Part shown: positions 60,803 to 64,000 of the stretch, in pieces
Position numbering within the stretch: position 1 is the stretch's first letter
Layout of the letters: each line of letters starts with the position of its first letter
Source: Salinibacterium sp. NK8237
GTDB taxonomy: Bacteria > Actinomycetota > Actinomycetes > Actinomycetales > Microbacteriaceae
DNA: 64,000 bases
Direction of reading: 5' to 3'
Assembly: GCF_015864955.1 (NCBI RefSeq)
Contig: NZ_JADYWE010000002.1
Span: 4,326 to 68,325, forward strand
The notes under the pieces: generated by a model
The model's database searches: none
The model's input: only the letters and a program-made list of their open reading frames with translations
What the model was told of the DNA's origin: nothing
Program-made: the position numbers and the translations under genes

Positions 60803-60840
60803 CGAACACCCGAACGTTCATCTGAACGATCGGGTGTTCG
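60803..60840. terminator. Bidirectional terminator
   Basis: 10-bp arms CGAACACCCG (60803-60812) and CGGGTGTTCG (60831-60840) with an inner AACGTTCA/TGAACG pairing, between convergent bS22 and HAD genes. Confidence 0.75.
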
Positions 60841-60843
60841 AGG

Positions 60844-61608
60844 TTAACGAGCGTTTTTGCGAACGGTCTTGGCTTGCCGCTTCACGCGGCGCCGGGCTTC
60901 TTTGAGGCCGGCGCGGCTCAGCGGCAATACTGGCCAGCCCATTTTTTGGGCATAGTGCGCAAGTTTCACATCCGCGTTCACAGCAACACGATTGCCCACG
61001 GCGCTCAGCAACGGGATGTCGTTGCTGGAATCGGAGTACGCCCAGCAGTCTGCCAGGTCGGCCCCGAGCCGCCCCGCAAGCTCTGTGGCGACGGCAGCCT
61101 TTTCGGGGCCGTGAAGCACGTGGCCGTCGAGTTCTCCTGTGAGAACGCCGTCTTGGGCGCGCACGCGGGTTCCGAGTGCGCCGGTGAGGCCGAGTCGCTC
61201 AGCGATCACTTGCGCCACAAACTGTGGCGTCGCGGTGATGAGCCAGACTTCGTGCCCTTTCGCGAGGTGCTCTTTGGCGAGGTCGACGGTTTCGGGCCAG
61301 AGGTTGGGGAGAATATCCCGTTCGTAAATGGTCTCGGCCAAATCGATGAGTGTTTCTACAGAATGCCCGCCAACGATTTCGAGAGCACGCTCTCGAGCGG
61401 AGGTCATGTGTTTGTGGTTTTCTCCCACAGCGACGAACCGAAACTGGTGCCACCCAAAGCGCGCAATGTCTCGCCAGCCCACAATTCCGCGACGCCAGGC
61501 TTCTTTGCTGAGGTAGAACGCGCTGGCCCCGCGCATGAGGGTGTTGTCCACGTCGAAGAACGCCACAACGGCGTTCTGGCTGGGTGGGGGCGACGTTACC
61601 TCGTGCAT
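60844..61608 (-). CDS. HAD-IB family phosphatase (SerB-like)
   Basis: 254 residues from the ATG at 61608. Nucleophile motif AFFDVDNTLMRG (DxD), motif II Thr in VWLITATPQ and motif III/IV AYSDSSNDIPLLSAVG. Related to phosphoserine/1-acylglycerol-phosphate phosphatases; substrate unknown. The start lacks a Shine-Dalgarno and a -10 (TAGAAT) ends 7 bp before it, so leaderless translation is likely. ATG at 61614 is an alternative. Confidence 0.85.
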   Translation of the reverse strand: MHEVTSPPPSQNAVVAFFDVDNTLMRGASAFYLSKEAWRRGIVGWRDIARFGWHQFRFVAVGENHKHMTSARERALEIVGGHSVETLIDLAETIYERDILPNLWPETVDLAKEHLAKGHEVWLITATPQFVAQVIAERLGLTGALGTRVRAQDGVLTGELDGHVLHGPEKAAVATELAGRLGADLADCWAYSDSSNDIPLLSAVGNRVAVNADVKLAHYAQKMGWPVLPLSRAGLKEARRRVKRQAKTVRKNAR

Positions 61609-61614
61609 TCGCAT

Positions 61615-61621
61615 TATTCTA
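61615..61621. promoter_or_regulatory. Overlapping divergent leaderless -10 elements
   Basis: TATTCT on the + strand (61615-61620) and TAGAAT on the minus strand (61616-61621) overlap. Each lies about 6-7 bp before the start of glutaredoxin (61627) and the HAD gene (61608) respectively, suggesting two leaderless transcripts. No good -35 boxes. Confidence 0.5.
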
Positions 61622-61626
61622 GGGTC

Positions 61627-61890
61627 GTGTCCACGCAACGTCTCACTTTAATCGGAAAACCGGGATGTCATCTTTGTGATGATGCCCGCGAAACGATCAA
61701 CCAGGTGCTCGCCGCACTGCCCGCTGATGTCACTGTTGAGCTCGCTGAGCAGTCGATTCTCGATGACGAGCAGCTGCACGCCACACACTGGGATGAGATT
61801 CCTGTCGTGCTCATCAATGACCGAGTCCACACCATGTGGCGGGTCGAACCGCAGCGCCTGCGCGCCGCACTATTGGAGGAAACAGAATGA
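61627..61890 (+). CDS. Glutaredoxin-like thiol protein
   Basis: 87 residues from GTG. Opens TQRLTLIGKPGCHLCDDARE, giving CHLC redox centre at 15-18, and has the cis-Pro in DEIPVVLIND. Thioredoxin-fold disulfide reductase of the DUF836 type. Overlaps the Dabb gene by 4 bp. Confidence 0.88.
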   Translation: MSTQRLTLIGKPGCHLCDDARETINQVLAALPADVTVELAEQSILDDEQLHATHWDEIPVVLINDRVHTMWRVEPQRLRAALLEETE

Positions 61891-62186
61891 TCCGTCACGT
61901 TGTCATGTGGAAGCTCATCGCCGAAGATACTGAAGGCCAGAAGGCTGCCGTGGAGGCCATGGCCACTGCGCTGGAGCCGCTCGCTGGCCACATTGAAGGT
62001 CTAGAGAGCCTGATTGTGCGTTCGGATGCCGGGAATGTTGAGAACAACTGGGACGTCGTTCTTATCTCGGAGCACACCTCGCCTGAAGCGCTTGTGGCTT
62101 ATGGAACCCACCCGCTCCACGATGGGCCTGCTGCCATCGTCGGCGCTCATACCCGCGATCGGGTGTGCGTCGACTTCGAGTTTTAG
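61887..62186 (+). CDS. Dabb-family stress-responsive alpha/beta-barrel protein
   Basis: 99 residues. MIRHVVMWKL, LESLIVRSDA, DVVLISEHTSPEALVAYGTH and ATHDRVCVDFEF-like end (AHTRDRVCVDFEF) match the Dabb domain. Function generally unknown; some relatives are stress proteins or cyclases. ATGA-coupled to the glutaredoxin gene. Confidence 0.88.
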   Translation: MIRHVVMWKLIAEDTEGQKAAVEAMATALEPLAGHIEGLESLIVRSDAGNVENNWDVVLISEHTSPEALVAYGTHPLHDGPAAIVGAHTRDRVCVDFEF

Positions 62187-62311
62187 AAATCTGCCGCCGT
62201 GAGGCTGTGGGGCACTAGCCACGCCGAGGCGTGGTTCCGAAAAGTGAATCGCAGCCATTCTTTTGGCGCATCGGGGCCAGCATCGAAGACCGTACGTAAG
62301 ACAGTGTGTAG

Positions 62312-62338
62312 GTGCTCGCGGGGGATCCTCGCGAGCAC
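62312..62338. terminator. Hairpin between convergent genes
   Basis: 9-bp arms GTGCTCGCG (62312-62320) and CGCGAGCAC (62330-62338), 9-base loop, between the Dabb and 96-residue genes. No U-run. Confidence 0.5.
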
Positions 62339-62352
62339 GACGCTCTGGCTCG

Positions 62353-62643
62353 TTACTTGCTGACTTCGATCGGGCCAGTCATGTGGTTCTTGATCGAGTC
62401 ACGTTCGGCTGCCAGTGACGCCAGCGTTCCGCTGTCGAGTCCTGGTTGCAGCATGTCGTCGAAGGGGTTGCCCATCCCACTCTTAGCGTGCACTACTTCG
62501 GCGTAAGCCGTTGCTGCTGCCGCTACTTTGGCGCTCGCACGCTGGGCCTTCTTCAGTGACACAGCGCTGCTGCCCACGACCTCAGCATGCTTGTTGAGTG
62601 CTTTCTTCAAATCTTTGAGTGCCGAATCAATTTTCTTTGACAT
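62353..62643 (-). CDS. Small helical protein of unknown function
   Basis: 96 residues. Starts MSKKIDSALKDLKKALNKHA, with a basic amphipathic first helix and an Ala/Lys-rich second (KKAQRASAKVAAAATAYAEV). No domain known to me. Its codon use resembles real genes and it has a purine-rich upstream stretch (CAGGATGACCCC). Possibly a DNA- or membrane-associated small protein. Confidence 0.65.
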   Translation of the reverse strand: MSKKIDSALKDLKKALNKHAEVVGSSAVSLKKAQRASAKVAAAATAYAEVVHAKSGMGNPFDDMLQPGLDSGTLASLAAERDSIKNHMTGPIEVSK

Positions 62644-62728
62644 GGGGTCATCCTGTCTTAATTGGCTATGCGCTGGCTATGGGTTCGGTGTGTCGAACTG
62701 AGAGGCCCTCGCGAGCCCCACAGGGCGG

Positions 62729-64000
62729 CTACGGAGTGAGGCGGGTTGGTCCGCGGAAGAGATAGGTGGCTTCCCGCAAGTTCGGAAGGCCGAGCAACAG
62801 CATCAGCACGCGACCGAGGCCCATGCCGAAGCCTCCGTGCGGCGGTACGCCGTAGCGGAAGAAGTCGAGGTAGAAGTCGAGCTCGGCCGGGTCCATGCCC
62901 TTGTCGCGAATCTGCGCCTCCAACACGTCAACGCGGTGCTCGCGCTGAGCGCCAGTGGAGATCTCGACGCCGTTGAACACGAGGTCATAGCTGTTCGTGA
63001 GGCCCGCGTCATCCGCGTGACGCATGTGATAAAACGGGCGGATGCTGGCGGCGTAGTCGGTCAAGAACACGAAATCGTGGTCGTACGTTTCTTTCACGTA
63101 GGCGGCGATCTGGCGCTCGCCCTCAGGGTCCATGTCGGCGTCGGCGCGCGGCACCGTGTAGCCGCGGTCGCTGACGATCTGCTTAGCCTCGGCAAGCGGG
63201 ATGCGGGGGAAGGGGCGAGTCGGCACCGTCATTTCGATGCCGAACAGCTTCTCGATCTCTTCGCCGTGCTTGTCTTTGACAGCCTGGAAGCCGGCAACCA
63301 TGAGCTCTTCGTGCAGGTTCATGACGTCTTCGTGGCTGGAGATCCAGCTGATCTCACTGTCGACCATCGTGAACTCGGTGGCGTGACGCGAGGTGAAGCT
63401 GGGGTCGGCACGGAAGCTCGGGGCGATCTCGAAGATCTTGCCGAAGCCAGCGGACTGCGCCATCTGCTTGAAGAACTGGGGGCTCTGCGCGAGGTAGGCC
63501 TTGGTATCGAAGTAGTCGACCTCGAACAGTTCGGCCTTCGACTCGCTGGCGCTGGCCATGAGCTTGGGGGTGTGAACCTCGATGAAGTCGTTCTCGACCC
63601 AGTAGGTGCGCCAAGCGTGCTCGAGCGTGGTCTGGATGCGGAAGATCAGGTTGTTGCGCGGCACGCGAAGGTCGAGGAAGCGCCAGTCCATGCGCTTGTC
63701 GACGCTGGTGTCTTCAGCGATCGGGGTTTCAGCGATTGCCTCGCCAGCAAGCTCGATGCCGTCGAGCTTGATCTCAACGCCGCCGAGCTTCACGCGCTCG
63801 TCGTGCTTCAACTCACCGGTTGCGGTGAGGAAGGTGCCCTGAGCGAGGCCCGAGATGATCTCGGCGAGGGGATCCTCTGCCGGAGTGCCGTCGTCGTTGA
63901 ACGAGCGGGGGTGAACAAGCTGCACCGCACCCGACTCGTCGCGCAGTACGACGAACTGCACCTTCTTTTGATCTCGAACAGTGTCGACCCAACCCGAAAC
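62729..64000 (-). CDS. aspS: Aspartate--tRNA ligase, archaeal/non-discriminating type (5' end beyond window)
   Basis: Partial: the frame is open to the right edge (VSGWVDTVRDQKK precedes the anticodon-binding segment). Class II motifs are FLDLRVPR, FKQMAQSAG, FEIAPSFRADPS, TEFTMVDSEISW and FGMGLGRVLMLLLGLPNLRE. It lacks the bacterial GAD insertion domain, so it is the archaeal-like form often labelled Asp-tRNA(Asn) ligase. It may charge both tRNAAsp and tRNAAsn if GatCAB is present elsewhere. Confidence 0.9.
   Translation of the reverse strand, partial: VSGWVDTVRDQKKVQFVVLRDESGAVQLVHPRSFNDDGTPAEDPLAEIISGLAQGTFLTATGELKHDERVKLGGVEIKLDGIELAGEAIAETPIAEDTSVDKRMDWRFLDLRVPRNNLIFRIQTTLEHAWRTYWVENDFIEVHTPKLMASASESKAELFEVDYFDTKAYLAQSPQFFKQMAQSAGFGKIFEIAPSFRADPSFTSRHATEFTMVDSEISWISSHEDVMNLHEELMVAGFQAVKDKHGEEIEKLFGIEMTVPTRPFPRIPLAEAKQIVSDRGYTVPRADADMDPEGERQIAAYVKETYDHDFVFLTDYAASIRPFYHMRHADDAGLTNSYDLVFNGVEISTGAQREHRVDVLEAQIRDKGMDPAELDFYLDFFRYGVPPHGGFGMGLGRVLMLLLGLPNLREATYLFRGPTRLTP

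Noticed and set aside
1..64000. CRISPR array, prophage, insertion sequence, rRNA or tRNA genes
   Set aside because: Scanned by eye on both strands; no regularly spaced repeats, transposase motifs, cas genes, or rRNA/tRNA signatures found.

Overview
The window looks like a chromosomal piece of a Gram-positive actinobacterium, most likely of the family Microbacteriaceae (Salinibacterium/Rhodoglobus-like). Supporting signs are high GC, frequent GTG/TTG starts and ATGA-type gene overlaps, a 32-residue ribosomal protein bS22, a BldC-like mini-regulator, an archaeal-type aspartyl-tRNA synthetase and a MepB-family protein. No rRNA, tRNA, CRISPR array, transposase, integrase or phage gene was seen. 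The genus is inferred from gene content only.

Layout. 0-1.5 kb: a secreted GH26 beta-mannanase with a ricin-type carbohydrate-binding domain. 1.5-14.0 kb: the most unusual block. Two OmpR/histidine-kinase pairs bracket a predicted surface redox and metal locus. It contains two tandem YHYH-domain lipoproteins, a HupE/UreJ-type membrane protein with an EF-hand loop, one ApbE flavin transferase, and a tandemly duplicated pair of a ferric-reductase-like flavocytochrome and an FMN-binding protein. The second two-component system appears to lead the flavocytochrome operon. The first is divergent from the YHYH genes across a 78-bp gap carrying two 11-bp-phased direct-repeat pairs. 14.0-30.1 kb: peptide and amino-acid use. 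It holds two Na+ symporters (SSS and NSS), each translationally coupled to a tiny single-helix subunit, an Xaa-Pro aminopeptidase, a flotillin, a Dpp-type ABC importer in an operon with a C45 acyltransferase/peptidase, a LacI regulator with twin operators, and a flavin amine oxidase. 30.1-32.1 kb: a patch of orphan small lipoproteins and ORF remnants between two copies of a 40-bp repeat. 32.1-36.4 kb: a HEAT-like protein, then a metal ABC importer and its DtxR-family regulator, with related operators at both promoters.

36.4-42.5 kb: a secreted low-complexity protein, photolyase, MepB, a small membrane protein, MscS, and a CPBP protease/TetR pair lying between 29-bp direct repeats (28/29 identical), one of them the 3' end of the neighbouring osmoprotectant-binding gene. 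42.6-46.4 kb: an OpuC-type glycine betaine/choline importer. 46.6-52.1 kb: a second small membrane protein, a guanidinium exporter (gdx/sugE) with a guanidine-III riboswitch candidate, a PPOX protein, an orphan winged-helix regulator, upp, tadA and a CDF metal exporter. 52.2-57.5 kb: proC and an ROK-regulated XylFGH-like sugar importer. 57.5-64.0 kb: Trk/Ktr potassium uptake, an ArsR regulator, a BldC-like protein, bS22, a HAD phosphatase, a glutaredoxin-like protein, a Dabb protein and the 3' part of aspS, which runs off the window end.

Together the region combines nutrient import (mannan, peptides, amino acids, sugar), osmotic and ion homeostasis (MscS, OpuC, Trk, CDF, metal ABC) and an extracytoplasmic flavin/heme redox locus that I could not match to a named system.
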